Shown here: piece by piece, positions 52,801-61,560 of the stretch | Position numbering within the stretch: position 1 is the first letter of the stretch | Layout: each line of letters begins with the position of its first letter | Assembly: GCA_020635795.1 (NCBI GenBank) | Contig: JACJZD010000004.1 | Span: 1-64,000, forward strand | DNA: 64,000 bases | Direction of reading: 5' to 3' | Source of the DNA: Flavobacteriales bacterium | Lineage (GTDB): Bacteria; Bacteroidota; Bacteroidia; Flavobacteriales_E; Vicingaceae | Notes under the pieces: generated by a model | The model's database searches: none | Told to the model about the DNA's origin: nothing | The model's input: only the letters and a program-made list of their open reading frames with translations | Translations under genes and position numbers: made by a program

Positions 52801-55294
52801 AAATAATTCAAATTCACCTATTATAGATAGTTTGGTGTTAACTGCACCTCTTTGTAATGGAGATTGTAATGGTGAAATTTTAGTTTATGCCTCTCAAGGT
52901 ATCAACCCATTACAATATAGTATTAATGGAGGAGCATTACAGTTAGGTAATAATTTTACGGGATTGTGTGCTGCAACACCTTATACCATTTTAGTTGAAG
53001 ATAATTTAGGTTGTCAGGTTACAAAAGACACTATTTTGACCGACCCACCATTAATGGTTTTAGATTCAATAGTAACAACAAATGAAACTTGTAATGAAAG
53101 TGATAATGCTTCAATTTCTATATATGCAAATGGAGGAACAGGTCAATTGAATTATAGTATTGATAATGGAGTGTCATTTGTAACAACATCTTTATTCTCT
53201 AACCTTACTGCTGGAACGTATGATATAGAGATTCGGGATGCAAATGGTTGTTCATTAACTGATCAAAGAGTTTTAACAGAGCCATTGGCTTTAAGCATAC
53301 CGAATGTATTAACCCATGTGAGTTGTTCAGGAGGAACAAATGGACAAGTAGTGGTTGCCCCACAAGGCGGCACATCGCCATACACTTACAGTTGGACAAC
53401 ATCAACAAACACAACACCAGTAGAGAATAACTTGCCAACAGGAAGTACAACAGTAACCGTTACAGATGCAAAGGGATGTACACTAGACTCAACCTTTACC
53501 TTAACCGAACCAGCGGCATTTACTTATACAACAGCTACACAAAATGCGAACTGTAATCAGCCAGATGGATGGACAGCAGTATTAAATTTTGCGGGAGGAA
53601 CAGGAGCATACACATACGATTGGGGAGCTGGACCAACATCAAACGATACCCTTTTTAATCAAGTTCCAGGTAGCTATTCAGTAACAGTAAGAGATGGAAA
53701 TACATGCGATACTACCTTTACACTAACAATAGGTAATAACCCAGGCATTACAGCAGACGTAACAAGTAGTACTAATGCGACCTGTAAAGGAGGAGCAGAT
53801 GGTACAGCAACAGTAACAGGTTCAGACCCATTAACTACCTACGATTACAGTTGGTCAACCGTACCTGCACAGCTGACACAAACAGCAACAGGACTGTCAG
53901 CAGGCACATATTATGTTACCATTACAGATCAAGCAACAGGATGTTCAGCAAGTGATAGTGTAATAATAACCGAGCCAACACGAGTAACCATAAGCAGTGT
54001 AAGTCCAAATGTTACGATATGTGCAGGACAAACAACAAACATCACATCCACAGCCACAGGCGGTTCTGGAGCAGGATATGTATACACATGGAACAATGGA
54101 TTGGGAGTAGGACAAAATCATACAGTGAGTCCATTACCAAACACGACCACGAATTATGAAGTAACAGCAGTAGATGCCAATGGCTGTCCATCAGATACAG
54201 GACGAGTAACGGTGATAGTACACCCATCATTAAGTGTAATAGCATCCACTACGAAGGACACTGTTTGTCCAGGAGTAAGCACAACCCTAAATGCACTAGC
54301 AAGCTTTGGTAATGGAGGACCATACACCTATAGTTGGTCACCAACAACCAACATGACAGGGTCAAACACATCAAACCCAACAGTAACCCCAACAGGAGCT
54401 ACTACCTATACAGTAACATTAAATGATGGCTGTTCACCATCAGTAACAGACACAATAAGAATCTACCTGTATAACTTACCAAACCCACAAGCAAGTGCAG
54501 ATACCTTGAGTTTATGTATAGAACCAAGAGAAGCGATAACATTTTATAACTTAACCGATACCACAAATGGGATGTTAGATACCAATAGAGTGACATGGAA
54601 TTTTGGAGATGGTACAACAGCAACACAGCCATGGGATACGATACAACACACCTACAATCAAGTAGGAACATATACAGTAAGCATGACCGTATACAGTCAA
54701 GCGCCACGAGGAGGATGCTCAAAAACAAATGTGGTGGTGAATCAGATAGACATCAACGCATTGCCAGTAGCAGACTTTAGTTCAACACCCAACCCAACAA
54801 GCATGTTTGAAACAGAGGTTCAGTTTGCCGACCAAAGTGGAAGTGCTATAGATAATTATCATTGGGATTTTGGAGGACTAGATACAAGCAACTACCCCAA
54901 TCCAATATATATATTTCCAGACGACACCAATGGCGTGTACCCAGTAACCTTAACAGTAATAGACATGAATGGCTGTACAGATGACATTACAAAATTAGTA
55001 ACGATAACAGCAGAATATGGAATTTATATACCCAATGCCTTTACCCCAGATTTTGACTTTAAGAACGATATGTTTGGGCCCACAGGATTTGGTATCTCAC
55101 CAGAGGATTATCACTTTATGATATTTGATAGATGGGGAGAGAAACTGTTTGATACAGATGTATTGTTTAAGCCATGGGATGGATTTTACAAAGGCACCAG
55201 AGTACAAGAGGGAGTGTATGTATGGAAACTCTTCTTTAAAGATTACAACAATAAAAAACACGAACGCATAGGACATGTTACTATTATTCAGTAG
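49898..55294 (+). CDS. Giant secreted adhesin with SprB repeats, PKD domains and T9SS type B sorting domain
   Basis: This 1798-residue surface protein has a signal peptide (LIILPLLLLIINGFSQ). Two beta-sandwich modules follow (to about 310), then a PKD domain (DFTISPTTVTCGASVLVTITDNSTGIPDWDFGDGS). Many SprB-type repeats follow, as in CAGDCDGSISLTTSGGSGQYSYLW and CNGDCNGEILVYASQGINPLQYSIN. The end has further PKD domains (VTWNFGDGTTATQPWD and NYHWDFGG) and the type B sorting domain: YIPNAFTPDFDFKNDMF, then IFDRWGEKLFDT and GVYVWKLFFKDY. Base and codon use changes sharply near 53.3 kb. It is likely a gliding or attachment adhesin secreted by the T9SS. Confidence 0.93.
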   Translation: MKKLIILPLLLLIINGFSQSDNCVTGTILNLDATGNGCATGTTTGSTSENIMFGACNAAPANEVWYTYVVSGSQNDFTLTPSGLTNSEIVLYTGGCPSTTGSLVTCGVVTGSNTLNLSWGFTVGTQVWVGVMSNAGNDGGFDLCVNSYNPPAGGGNACAGAIPLCDKNATTNIPDMSIFTSSGAAPSCFPGGGNQDVWFQFTVTQTGTLEWEAAATIGGSGVEWDWTIYDITNGCVGTGNEVEVACNYNYGNEASLAGMLTGAAGNCPESAISNDPALEYCDPIVVTAGQTYAIQIDNYTNTVVTGLDFSFGPGMTAEISPDVDFTISPTTVTCGASVLVTITDNSTGIPDWDFGDGSTFTGNNPPAHNYTTPGTYAITATIAGACSDFQTEFVQLFGPVTTVPDTVTETCAGDCDGSISLTTSGGSGQYSYLWAPGGETTPSISGQCANNYSVTVTDAVCGNTVENIVLSTGPSCSVPCNMDSIIISRGFCINNLFSVTSNTYFTDPPTTGTLTITIDDGTTTYDTIINAPFSSPASWTTDIPTGGGAYTVTSTFSDDLACTISIGDTAPPNCDCSANVGTFTNDVDGTPATNNVKLCFGESFTMTTNGDMIPPAEATSPPITTYDPAAGYNPGIGYLVYSCLPAVFPQNDLWDAMGNPIDPCLLGLVGYGNSFSDLNTGAIGAPFTNSTLYFVPITFYDTIQGYYSFTNTVSNCYSMGVPVSVQYLPELVSSNPTPNCQDSSFTITINGGAPQIDGSLYTASNLLPATASFVNTTTTNGGTIQINGLQNGDMYSFDVADTNGCPLTISGGPFIGLPQANAGVDDTTCTLTYNLNAVPSFGTGTWTGPVGITFAPANSPTATVTATTSGTYNLFWTEDNTLGCTDVDTVTITFSDPSFTTTIVDATCGQTNGSITVNASNGVSPYTYSNDNGITFQVLDSFVNLVSGPYDVVIQDAVGCQFSNVENVNNSNSPIIDSLVLTAPLCNGDCNGEILVYASQGINPLQYSINGGALQLGNNFTGLCAATPYTILVEDNLGCQVTKDTILTDPPLMVLDSIVTTNETCNESDNASISIYANGGTGQLNYSIDNGVSFVTTSLFSNLTAGTYDIEIRDANGCSLTDQRVLTEPLALSIPNVLTHVSCSGGTNGQVVVAPQGGTSPYTYSWTTSTNTTPVENNLPTGSTTVTVTDAKGCTLDSTFTLTEPAAFTYTTATQNANCNQPDGWTAVLNFAGGTGAYTYDWGAGPTSNDTLFNQVPGSYSVTVRDGNTCDTTFTLTIGNNPGITADVTSSTNATCKGGADGTATVTGSDPLTTYDYSWSTVPAQLTQTATGLSAGTYYVTITDQATGCSASDSVIITEPTRVTISSVSPNVTICAGQTTNITSTATGGSGAGYVYTWNNGLGVGQNHTVSPLPNTTTNYEVTAVDANGCPSDTGRVTVIVHPSLSVIASTTKDTVCPGVSTTLNALASFGNGGPYTYSWSPTTNMTGSNTSNPTVTPTGATTYTVTLNDGCSPSVTDTIRIYLYNLPNPQASADTLSLCIEPREAITFYNLTDTTNGMLDTNRVTWNFGDGTTATQPWDTIQHTYNQVGTYTVSMTVYSQAPRGGCSKTNVVVNQIDINALPVADFSSTPNPTSMFETEVQFADQSGSAIDNYHWDFGGLDTSNYPNPIYIFPDDTNGVYPVTLTVIDMNGCTDDITKLVTITAEYGIYIPNAFTPDFDFKNDMFGPTGFGISPEDYHFMIFDRWGEKLFDTDVLFKPWDGFYKGTRVQEGVYVWKLFFKDYNNKKHERIGHVTIIQ

Positions 55295-55306
55295 TTAAAC
55301 ATCAAT

Positions 55307-55340
55307 AAAAAAGAGGCGGTTATTTTACCGCCTCTTTTTT
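55307..55340 (+). terminator. Terminator after the giant adhesin gene
   Basis: AAAAAAGAGGCGGT pairs with ACCGCCTCTTTTTT around a short AT-rich loop. The flanking A- and T-runs make it usable in both directions. Confidence 0.88.
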
Positions 55341-55366
55341 TATAGTGTATTTTGTTGCCAATTTCA

Positions 55367-55374
55367 TACTTTTG
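55367..55374 (+). promoter_or_regulatory. Candidate -7 element TACTTTTG before the dCMP deaminase gene
   Basis: TACTTTTG matches TAnnTTTG exactly and is 18 bp before the ATG. No TTG lies at the expected -33 place, so a -33 element is weak or absent. Confidence 0.45.
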
Positions 55375-55391
55375 TCACTCTAATAAAAAGC

Positions 55392-55832
55392 ATGGACATA
55401 AAATACGATCAGCAAAAACAATTACGCTATGATAAGGCTTATTTAAAAATGGCTTTAGAGTGGGGAAAACTATCGCATTGTAAAAGAAAGCAGGTTGGTT
55501 CTATTATCGTAAAAGATAGAATGATTATTTCAGATGGCTACAATGGCACACCAACAGGATTTGATAATTGTTGCGAAGATGAAAATGAAAAAACGCATTG
55601 GTATGTTTTACATGCCGAAGCTAACGCAATATTAAAAGTAGCAAAATCTACACATAATGCTGATGGAGCAACACTTTATATTACCTTATCTCCATGTAAA
55701 GAATGTAGTAAATTAATACTACAAGCGGGTATTATAAGAGTAGTTTATTATAATTCTTACAAAGACGATGCTGGTATCCATTTTTTGAAAGAATCAGGAA
55801 TACAAGTTGACCAAATTTCAAATTTAGATTAG
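55392..55832 (+). CDS. Deoxycytidylate (dCMP) deaminase-family protein
   Basis: This 146-residue zinc enzyme has the cytidine deaminase signature: His74-Ala-Glu76 in VLHAEANAIL, with Cys102 and Cys105 in SPCKECSKLI. The N-terminal part (HCKRKQVGSIIVKDRMIISDGYNG) matches dCMP deaminase of the ComEB group. The reaction dCMP to dUMP supplies thymidylate synthesis. The next gene (S41 protease) starts 19 bp after its stop, so the two are probably co-transcribed. Confidence 0.92.
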   Translation: MDIKYDQQKQLRYDKAYLKMALEWGKLSHCKRKQVGSIIVKDRMIISDGYNGTPTGFDNCCEDENEKTHWYVLHAEANAILKVAKSTHNADGATLYITLSPCKECSKLILQAGIIRVVYYNSYKDDAGIHFLKESGIQVDQISNLD

Positions 55833-55851
55833 CCCTAACAATTACTAAGGA

Positions 55852-57483
55852 ATGAATAAGAATAAAACCTTTCTCTATTTTATATTGCCAACAGTAATTG
55901 CATTTTGTGTGGTTATAGGGGTTTATTTAGGTGCATATCTATCTCAAAATTCGGTTGATAAAACCATCATTTTTCCAGTAAATGCTAAACTCAAAAATTC
56001 AAACAAACTCAATGAGATTTTAAATTTCATTGAAGACATGTATGTAGACACTGTTAATAAAGGAGAATTAACCGAGATATCTATTGCAAGTATTTTATCA
56101 AAGTTAGACCCTCATTCTTATTATATTCCTGCAAAAGAATTTAATGAAATGAACGATCCATTGGAAGGGAATTTTCAAGGGATAGGTGTGGAGTTTAGAA
56201 TAAATAATGATACGGTTATGATTCTTTCTGTTATCGCAAACGGACCATCAGAAAAAGTTGGTTTAGAAGCAGGTGATCGAATTATAAAAGTAGGTAAGAA
56301 AACAATTGCAGGAAATGGTATAACTAACGAAAATGTGATTAAATTACTTAAAGGACCTAAAGGAACAAAAGTAAATGTTAGTGTTGCTCGAAAAGGCATA
56401 AAAAAACTGATTGATTATACCATTACCCGAGATGAAATTCCAATTTTTAGTATTGAATCACCTTATATGATTGATGACGAAATTGGTTTTATTAAAATAA
56501 ATAGGTTTGCTAAAACCACTTATGGAGAGTTTATGTCGGCAACTAAAAAACTCTTAAAATCAGGAATGAAAGACCTTATTATTGATTTAAGAGGCAATGG
56601 TGGTGGTGTGATGGGAGCCGCTACAAGCATTGCCGATGAGTTTTTGGCTAAAGATAAAATGATTGTTTACACCCAAGGTAAATCAAGAAATAAAGAAGCA
56701 TTTTATGCTACTGATAGAGGAATATTGGAAAAAACGAATATCATCATTTTAATTAATGAGAATTCAGCTTCAGCAAGTGAGATATTAGCTGGAGCTGTTC
56801 AGGATAACGACCGAGGGACAATTATTGGTCGTCGTTCTTTTGGTAAAGGGTTAGTACAGGAGCAAGTAATGTGGCCAGATGGATCGGCACTTCGTTTAAC
56901 AGTTGCTCGTTATTATACCCCATCAGGTAGATGTATTCAAAAACCTTATGATGATGGGATGGATAACTATAATATGGAATCGTACAATCGCTATTTAAAT
57001 GGAGAGTTGTTAAGTGCCGATAGTATTCATTTTCCTGATTCATTAAAATTTTACACCCCACTTGGAAAAATTGTTTACGGAGGAGGAGGTATTATGCCTG
57101 ATGTTTTTGTGCCAATTGATACTGTTGGAAACACTAATTATTTTTACGAGTTACGTTATCGAGGAATTTTACAAGATTTTTCTTTACAGTATGTAGATAA
57201 CAATAGAAAAAAACTCAAAGACCAATACAAAAATGCTATTGAGTTTAAGAAGCAATTTAGAGTTTCAAACGACTTGTTTAATAGCTTAATTAAATTTGCA
57301 GAGAAAAACGAATTGCCTAGGAATTTAGGCGAAATTAAGTTGTCGAAAGAAATCATCGTTAGAGCTTTGAGAGCATCGATAAGTAAGGATTTGTTCGGTA
57401 ATTTTGGTTACTACGTTATCATCAACGATGAAGATAATACCGTGCAAGAGGCAATTTCTACTTTTAATATTACCAATAAATAA
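55852..57483 (+). CDS. S41-family C-terminal processing protease
   Basis: This 543-residue protein has an N-terminal membrane anchor or signal (YFILPTVIAFCVVIGVYLGAYL), a PDZ domain near 100-185 (GIGVEFRINNDTVMILSVIANGPSEKVGLEAGDRI) and the S41 catalytic core. The Ser motif is NENSASASEIL near 303-312 and the catalytic Lys is about residue 332 in SFGKGLVQ, with YYTPSGRCIQKP following. CtpA-type proteases cut exported proteins at their C-terminus. The stop overlaps the next start (TAATG). Confidence 0.93.
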   Translation: MNKNKTFLYFILPTVIAFCVVIGVYLGAYLSQNSVDKTIIFPVNAKLKNSNKLNEILNFIEDMYVDTVNKGELTEISIASILSKLDPHSYYIPAKEFNEMNDPLEGNFQGIGVEFRINNDTVMILSVIANGPSEKVGLEAGDRIIKVGKKTIAGNGITNENVIKLLKGPKGTKVNVSVARKGIKKLIDYTITRDEIPIFSIESPYMIDDEIGFIKINRFAKTTYGEFMSATKKLLKSGMKDLIIDLRGNGGGVMGAATSIADEFLAKDKMIVYTQGKSRNKEAFYATDRGILEKTNIIILINENSASASEILAGAVQDNDRGTIIGRRSFGKGLVQEQVMWPDGSALRLTVARYYTPSGRCIQKPYDDGMDNYNMESYNRYLNGELLSADSIHFPDSLKFYTPLGKIVYGGGGIMPDVFVPIDTVGNTNYFYELRYRGILQDFSLQYVDNNRKKLKDQYKNAIEFKKQFRVSNDLFNSLIKFAEKNELPRNLGEIKLSKEIIVRALRASISKDLFGNFGYYVIINDEDNTVQEAISTFNITNK

Positions 57484-57890
57484 TGAAGAAAGATATTAAT
57501 CCTTCCCAAATAAAAGACGTTGCTATTACCGTTGTAAAGGAAGTGAATGAACTTAATCAAGATGAGTGGAATGTTTACTTGATTAATATGACTAATGAAA
57601 AACTTCAACAAGTATTGGTATCTTCCAGGGGTTATTTGAAACTTGAAAATGGTGAAGAAACCAAGACCACTACACTTCGTCATGCTTTAGGAGATGTTGA
57701 ACCCATGAGTTTTGTTAAAATTGAACCCATAATGGAGAATGTTTTTGGATTACATAACGAGTATTGGTTGAGTTTTTTTAAAGACAATGAATTGTTAGAT
57801 AAGAAATACATTTTTTTGGCAGAAACCATAAAAGAGGAGAATTTAATAGCTGTACCTATTATTTTCAAAAAAGGCATATTGATTAAGTAA
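57483..57890 (+). CDS. Conserved small protein of unknown function
   Basis: This 135-residue cytoplasmic protein starts inside the end of the S41 gene by a TAATG overlap. It contains WNVYLINMTNEKLQQVLVSSRGYL, then a beta-rich middle and FKDNELLDKKYIFLAETIK. No signal or membrane helix is present. The acidic, strand-rich composition suggests a small all-beta fold. No family name is given because none was recognised with confidence. Translation is probably coupled with the protease. Confidence 0.8.
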   Translation: MKKDINPSQIKDVAITVVKEVNELNQDEWNVYLINMTNEKLQQVLVSSRGYLKLENGEETKTTTLRHALGDVEPMSFVKIEPIMENVFGLHNEYWLSFFKDNELLDKKYIFLAETIKEENLIAVPIIFKKGILIK

Positions 57891-57912
57891 TTTTCTATCA
57901 AAACTTTTTTCA

Positions 57913-57920
57913 TACCTTTG
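57913..57920 (+). promoter_or_regulatory. Candidate -7 element TACCTTTG before the exonuclease gene
   Basis: TACCTTTG matches TAnnTTTG exactly and is 25 bp before the ATG at 57945. The -33 region lacks an obvious TTG at proper spacing, so this is tentative. Confidence 0.4.
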
Positions 57921-57944
57921 GTTGTCACTTAATACTGATTAAAA

Positions 57945-58661
57945 ATGCTTGACAACATCAATCTCGAAAAGATTTTATTTTTAGATATTGAAACCACTTC
58001 GGCGGTTAAGTCGTTCGATGAGCTTTCTGATGATTTCAAGAAACATTGGGAGCATAAATCAAAATTTATTTCTAAAGAAGACGAAACTCCATCAGAAACA
58101 TACTCTCGTGCTGGTATTTATGCCGAGTTTGGTAAAATCGTATGTATTTCAGTAGGTTTTATTAAAATTGAATTGGGAGTTAAAAAACTAAGGTTAAAGT
58201 CGTTTTATAACCATAATGAAGCCGAGCTTTTAGCCGATTTTTTTGAATTGTTGAATAAACATTACGATACACCTCAGCACATACTTTGTGCTCATAACGG
58301 AAAAGAGTTTGACTATCCCTATATTGCTCGGAGAGGGTTGGTAAATGGTTTGAGTATTCCTTGTATTTTAGATTTAGCTGGTAAAAAACCTTGGGAAGTT
58401 CAGCATTTAGATACCTTGCAATTATGGAAATTTGGTGATTATAAACATTTTACTTCGCTAAGTTTGCTGACAACTCTTTTTAATATTCCAACTCCAAAAG
58501 ATGACATTGATGGCAGTATGGTAAATCAGGTTTATTGGCAAGAAAATGATTTGGAGAGAATTGCAAATTATTGTCAAAAAGATGTCGTAGCTTTAACCCA
58601 GTTATTTTTGAAATTTAAAAACGAGCAATTAATCGATTCAGCACATATTTTTTATAGCTAA
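57945..58661 (+). CDS. PolB-type 3'-5' exonuclease (DnaQ/RNase H-like fold)
   Basis: This 238-residue protein has the DEDD exonuclease motifs. ExoI is FLDIETTS near residue 10, ExoII is CAHNGKEFDYPYI, and ExoIII is NYCQKDVVALTQLF. It resembles the standalone exonuclease family related to the proofreading part of DNA polymerase B. Metal-dependent 3'-5' cleavage of single-stranded nucleic acid is expected. It follows the small unknown gene by 54 bp and may have its own promoter at 57913. Confidence 0.9.
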   Translation: MLDNINLEKILFLDIETTSAVKSFDELSDDFKKHWEHKSKFISKEDETPSETYSRAGIYAEFGKIVCISVGFIKIELGVKKLRLKSFYNHNEAELLADFFELLNKHYDTPQHILCAHNGKEFDYPYIARRGLVNGLSIPCILDLAGKKPWEVQHLDTLQLWKFGDYKHFTSLSLLTTLFNIPTPKDDIDGSMVNQVYWQENDLERIANYCQKDVVALTQLFLKFKNEQLIDSAHIFYS

Positions 58662-58665
58662 ACAA

Positions 58666-59181
58666 ATGAAATTCAAAATGTTAAAAAAGAAAAGCCTTTT
58701 TTCGTTAATTATTATTCTAACTATTTTTTCGTGTAAAAAAGCTACATCTCCGCATTTCGATGCTATAATAAAATCAGACCAAGGAGTTTTTAGAGGAGTA
58801 GAAATTGGTAGTACAATCGAAGAGGTTCAGCAACTAGAAAACAAAGAGTTTTTGGTTGATAACATGCCTGAATATTTGTATTACGATTACAATATGGATA
58901 TGGGTAATAGTTATACCATTTCATACGATTTTTCTGAAAACAGTTTGTACGAAATTGAACTTTCGGCTTATTTTGATAAAATTGAAGATGCCAACAATTT
59001 GTTTGTTGAGTTAACCAAACATTTTACCGATACTTATGGTACTGGAAAAGTTGCCGACGATGGTTACACCTCTTGGAGAACAAAAAGTAAAAAAACTGCT
59101 AATGGAGTAGAGATAGCTATGATTAACGATAGCCAAGAGTATGGATACATTTCTATACTAATTAGCGACTTAAACTATTGA
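58666..59181 (+). CDS. Lipoprotein of unknown function
   Basis: This protein of up to 171 residues has a lipoprotein signal with lipobox IFSC (Cys23). The start could also be four codons later at MLKKKS, because the leading MKFK is not required. The mature part has the motifs GVFRGVEIGSTIEEVQQLE and YYDYNMDMGNSYTISYDF, which suggest a small alpha/beta lipoprotein. It follows the exonuclease gene by 4 bp. The function is unknown. Confidence 0.8.
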   Translation: MKFKMLKKKSLFSLIIILTIFSCKKATSPHFDAIIKSDQGVFRGVEIGSTIEEVQQLENKEFLVDNMPEYLYYDYNMDMGNSYTISYDFSENSLYEIELSAYFDKIEDANNLFVELTKHFTDTYGTGKVADDGYTSWRTKSKKTANGVEIAMINDSQEYGYISILISDLNY

Positions 59182-59298
59182 TTAATAAGCTATAATAGGG
59201 CTTTCATCTAATCTTTTGTTAGGTAATGTCTTCAATAGTTGTATTAATTCGTTTTTACACTTATCTTTAAAGCCTTTTTACAGTATATAAGTCTATTT

Positions 59299-61107
59299 AT
59301 GGAAAACAGAACATTACTAGAAATTAAAAATTTAGTTACTGAATTTAGAACTGAAGACGAAACGGTAAAAGCCGTAAATGATATCTCTTTCACTTTAAAT
59401 AAAGGAGAAACAATTGGAATTGTTGGTGAATCGGGTTCTGGTAAATCGGTTACTTCACTTTCTGTAATGAGATTAATACCAAACCCTCCAGGAAGAATTG
59501 CTTCTGGAGAAATTCTATTTCACACATCGAGTGGAATAGTAGATTTAGCAAAAGCGAATGAAAAAACAATGAGGACTCTTCGTGGTAACGAAATTGCCAT
59601 GATATTTCAAGAGCCCATGACTTCGTTAAATCCTGTATATACTTGTGGAGATCAGGTTGCTGAAGCAATTATTGTTCATCAAAAAGTGAATAAGCAAGAA
59701 GCGAAATTAAGAACCATTGAGTTGTTTAAAAAAGTACAATTACCTCGTCCAGAGGCAATTTTCGATACTTACCCTCATCAAATTTCAGGTGGACAAAAGC
59801 AACGTGTAATGATTGCTATGGCGATGTCGTGCAATCCTAAAATACTTATTGCCGATGAGCCTACTACAGCTTTAGACGTTACAGTTCAAAAAACCATTTT
59901 GGAATTGATGAACAAATTGCAGTTAGAGCATGATATGGGTATTATGTTTATTACACACGATTTAGGTGTAATTGCTGAATTGGCTGATAAAGTGGTAGTA
60001 ATGTACAAAGGTAAGGTGGTTGAGCAAGGATCGGTGTTAGACATTTTTAACAATCCACAACATCCATATACAAAAGGATTATTGGCTTGTCGCCCACCAC
60101 TGAACAAACGTTTAAAATGGTTACCAACGGTAGCTGATTTTATGACGGTTGATAAAGAAGGAGTAATGCATGAAACCAACAAATCGGTTGAAGAAGTTAC
60201 CAATAGTTTGATTATTTCTGCAGAGGAAACTGCTGCACAACACAAAGTATTGTATGCAAAAGAGCCAGTTTTACAAATAAAAAATTTAAAAACATACTTT
60301 CCAATTAGCAAAGGCTTGTTTGGTAAATCTACCGAATATGTTAAAGCAGTTGACGATATTACTTTTGATGTTTACCCTGGTGAAACTTTAGGTTTAGTTG
60401 GTGAGTCGGGTTGTGGTAAAACCACTTTGGGTCGAACTATTTTAAAATTGTTGGAACCAACCGAAGGACAAATTATTTTTGAAGGTCATGATTTGACCAA
60501 TTTAGGTGCTAAAGAAATGAGGGAGTACAGAAAAAAAATGCAAATTATTTTTCAAGACCCTTATTCATCATTAAACCCTAGAATTACCATTGGTGAAGCT
60601 ATTATGGAGCCAATGAAAGTTCATAATGTATTGGCAAATGATGCTGAAAGAAAAGCAAGAGTAATGGAGTTGTTAAGACGAGTAAATTTACCAGAACATC
60701 ATTTTTACCGTTATCCACATGAGTTCTCAGGCGGTCAACGTCAACGTATTTGTATTGCACGTTCGTTAGCATTAAACCCTCGTTTTATTATTTGCGATGA
60801 GTCGGTTTCTGCACTCGACGTTTCTGTCCAAGCCCAAGTACTAAACTTGTTAAATGAGTTAAAACAAGAATTTGGGTTTACTTATATTTTTATTTCTCAC
60901 GATTTATCGGTGGTTAAGTTTATGAGCGATAGAATGGTGGTAATGAACCAGGGTAAGATTGAGGAAATGGGACTTGCTGATGAGATTTACAACAATCCAC
61001 AAACGGAATACACTAAAAAATTAATTGGAGCTATACCAAAAGGTGAGTTAGATGATATTAAGGCTGCAATTGCAAAAAAGAAAGCAAATGCAGGAATGAT
61101 AGCTTAA
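59299..61107 (+). CDS. Fused oligopeptide/dipeptide ABC transporter ATPase (DppD-DppF type)
   Basis: This 602-residue protein joins two ABC ATPases. The first has Walker A GESGSGKS at 43-50, signature SGGQKQR and Walker B ILIADEPT, with the C-terminal oligopeptide-binding motif PYTKGLLACRPP. The second has Walker A GESGCGKT at 368-375, signature SGGQRQR and FIICDESVSALDVSVQ. The pair powers import of peptides or related compounds through a Dpp/Opp-type permease. No permease or binding-protein gene lies next to it. Both halves seem intact. Confidence 0.95.
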   Translation: MENRTLLEIKNLVTEFRTEDETVKAVNDISFTLNKGETIGIVGESGSGKSVTSLSVMRLIPNPPGRIASGEILFHTSSGIVDLAKANEKTMRTLRGNEIAMIFQEPMTSLNPVYTCGDQVAEAIIVHQKVNKQEAKLRTIELFKKVQLPRPEAIFDTYPHQISGGQKQRVMIAMAMSCNPKILIADEPTTALDVTVQKTILELMNKLQLEHDMGIMFITHDLGVIAELADKVVVMYKGKVVEQGSVLDIFNNPQHPYTKGLLACRPPLNKRLKWLPTVADFMTVDKEGVMHETNKSVEEVTNSLIISAEETAAQHKVLYAKEPVLQIKNLKTYFPISKGLFGKSTEYVKAVDDITFDVYPGETLGLVGESGCGKTTLGRTILKLLEPTEGQIIFEGHDLTNLGAKEMREYRKKMQIIFQDPYSSLNPRITIGEAIMEPMKVHNVLANDAERKARVMELLRRVNLPEHHFYRYPHEFSGGQRQRICIARSLALNPRFIICDESVSALDVSVQAQVLNLLNELKQEFGFTYIFISHDLSVVKFMSDRMVVMNQGKIEEMGLADEIYNNPQTEYTKKLIGAIPKGELDDIKAAIAKKKANAGMIA

Positions 61108-61397
61108 AGATTTAATTTTTGCTGTTTATTCTTTACCAGTTTTAGTTTAATTTCTTCCATGTCTTTTAGCTGAGAAGTAATTGGCTTGTTGTTAAGTCGA
61201 ATGAATTCCTTGATAATATAACTTTTTAGATTTTCTTTATCCAAGAGCATATCCTTTAGCTCAAAATCTTTATCATCGGCATTTACAATAATAAGGTTAA
61301 ACAAATCTTCCATCAAAGCAATTTCCATCGATTCTTTAAGTATCAAGTTGTACTTTTTTATCAAGGCTTTGAGTTTTATTTGTTGGGCTTTGGTCAT
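61104..61397 (-). CDS. Small helical protein of unknown function
   Basis: This 97-residue protein (start ATG 61397, after a rejected TTG two codons upstream) is rich in Lys, Leu and Glu. It has segments like QQIKLKALIKKYNLILKES and DMEEIKLKLVKNKQQKL, which predict long helices. There is no signal or membrane segment. It overlaps the stop of the ABC gene convergently by 4 bp. I do not recognise the family. Confidence 0.6.
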   Translation of the reverse strand: MTKAQQIKLKALIKKYNLILKESMEIALMEDLFNLIIVNADDKDFELKDMLLDKENLKSYIIKEFIRLNNKPITSQLKDMEEIKLKLVKNKQQKLNL

Positions 61398-61431
61398 AAT
61401 CAATAAATTTAATCAAATATTCAAAAACATC

Positions 61432-61461
61432 TTGTCAACTAATTAAAAAATATTATTTTTG
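61432..61461 (+). promoter_or_regulatory. tRNA-Leu promoter, TTG-N19-TATTTTTG
   Basis: TTG at 61432-61434 is followed after 19 bp by TATTTTTG (61454-61461), which matches the Bacteroidota sigma-A consensus TTG/TAnnTTTG with canonical spacing. The tRNA starts 11 bp downstream. This is the best promoter match in the window. Confidence 0.75.
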
Positions 61462-61471
61462 CAGTCCTTTT

Positions 61472-61553
61472 GCAGGCGTGGTGGAATTGGTAGACACGCT
61501 AGACTTAGGATCTAGTGCCGCGAGGTGTGAGAGTTCGAGTCTCTCCGCCTGTA
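61472..61553 (+). tRNA. tRNA-Leu (anticodon TAG)
   Basis: The sequence folds as a class II tRNA with acceptor GCAGGCG/CGCCTGT (G-U closing pair), discriminator A and no encoded CCA (CAA follows). The anticodon stem CTAGA/TCTAG flanks the loop CTTAGGA, giving anticodon TAG. The variable arm (TGCCGCGAGGTGT) is long, as expected for leucine. It is 82 nt. Confidence 0.94.
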
Positions 61554-61560
61554 CAAAAGA

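Noticed and set aside
53205..54728. Several minus-strand frames within the giant adhesin
   Set aside because: They arise from the T-poor composition of the sense strand in this block; they are Leu-rich and lack any domain.
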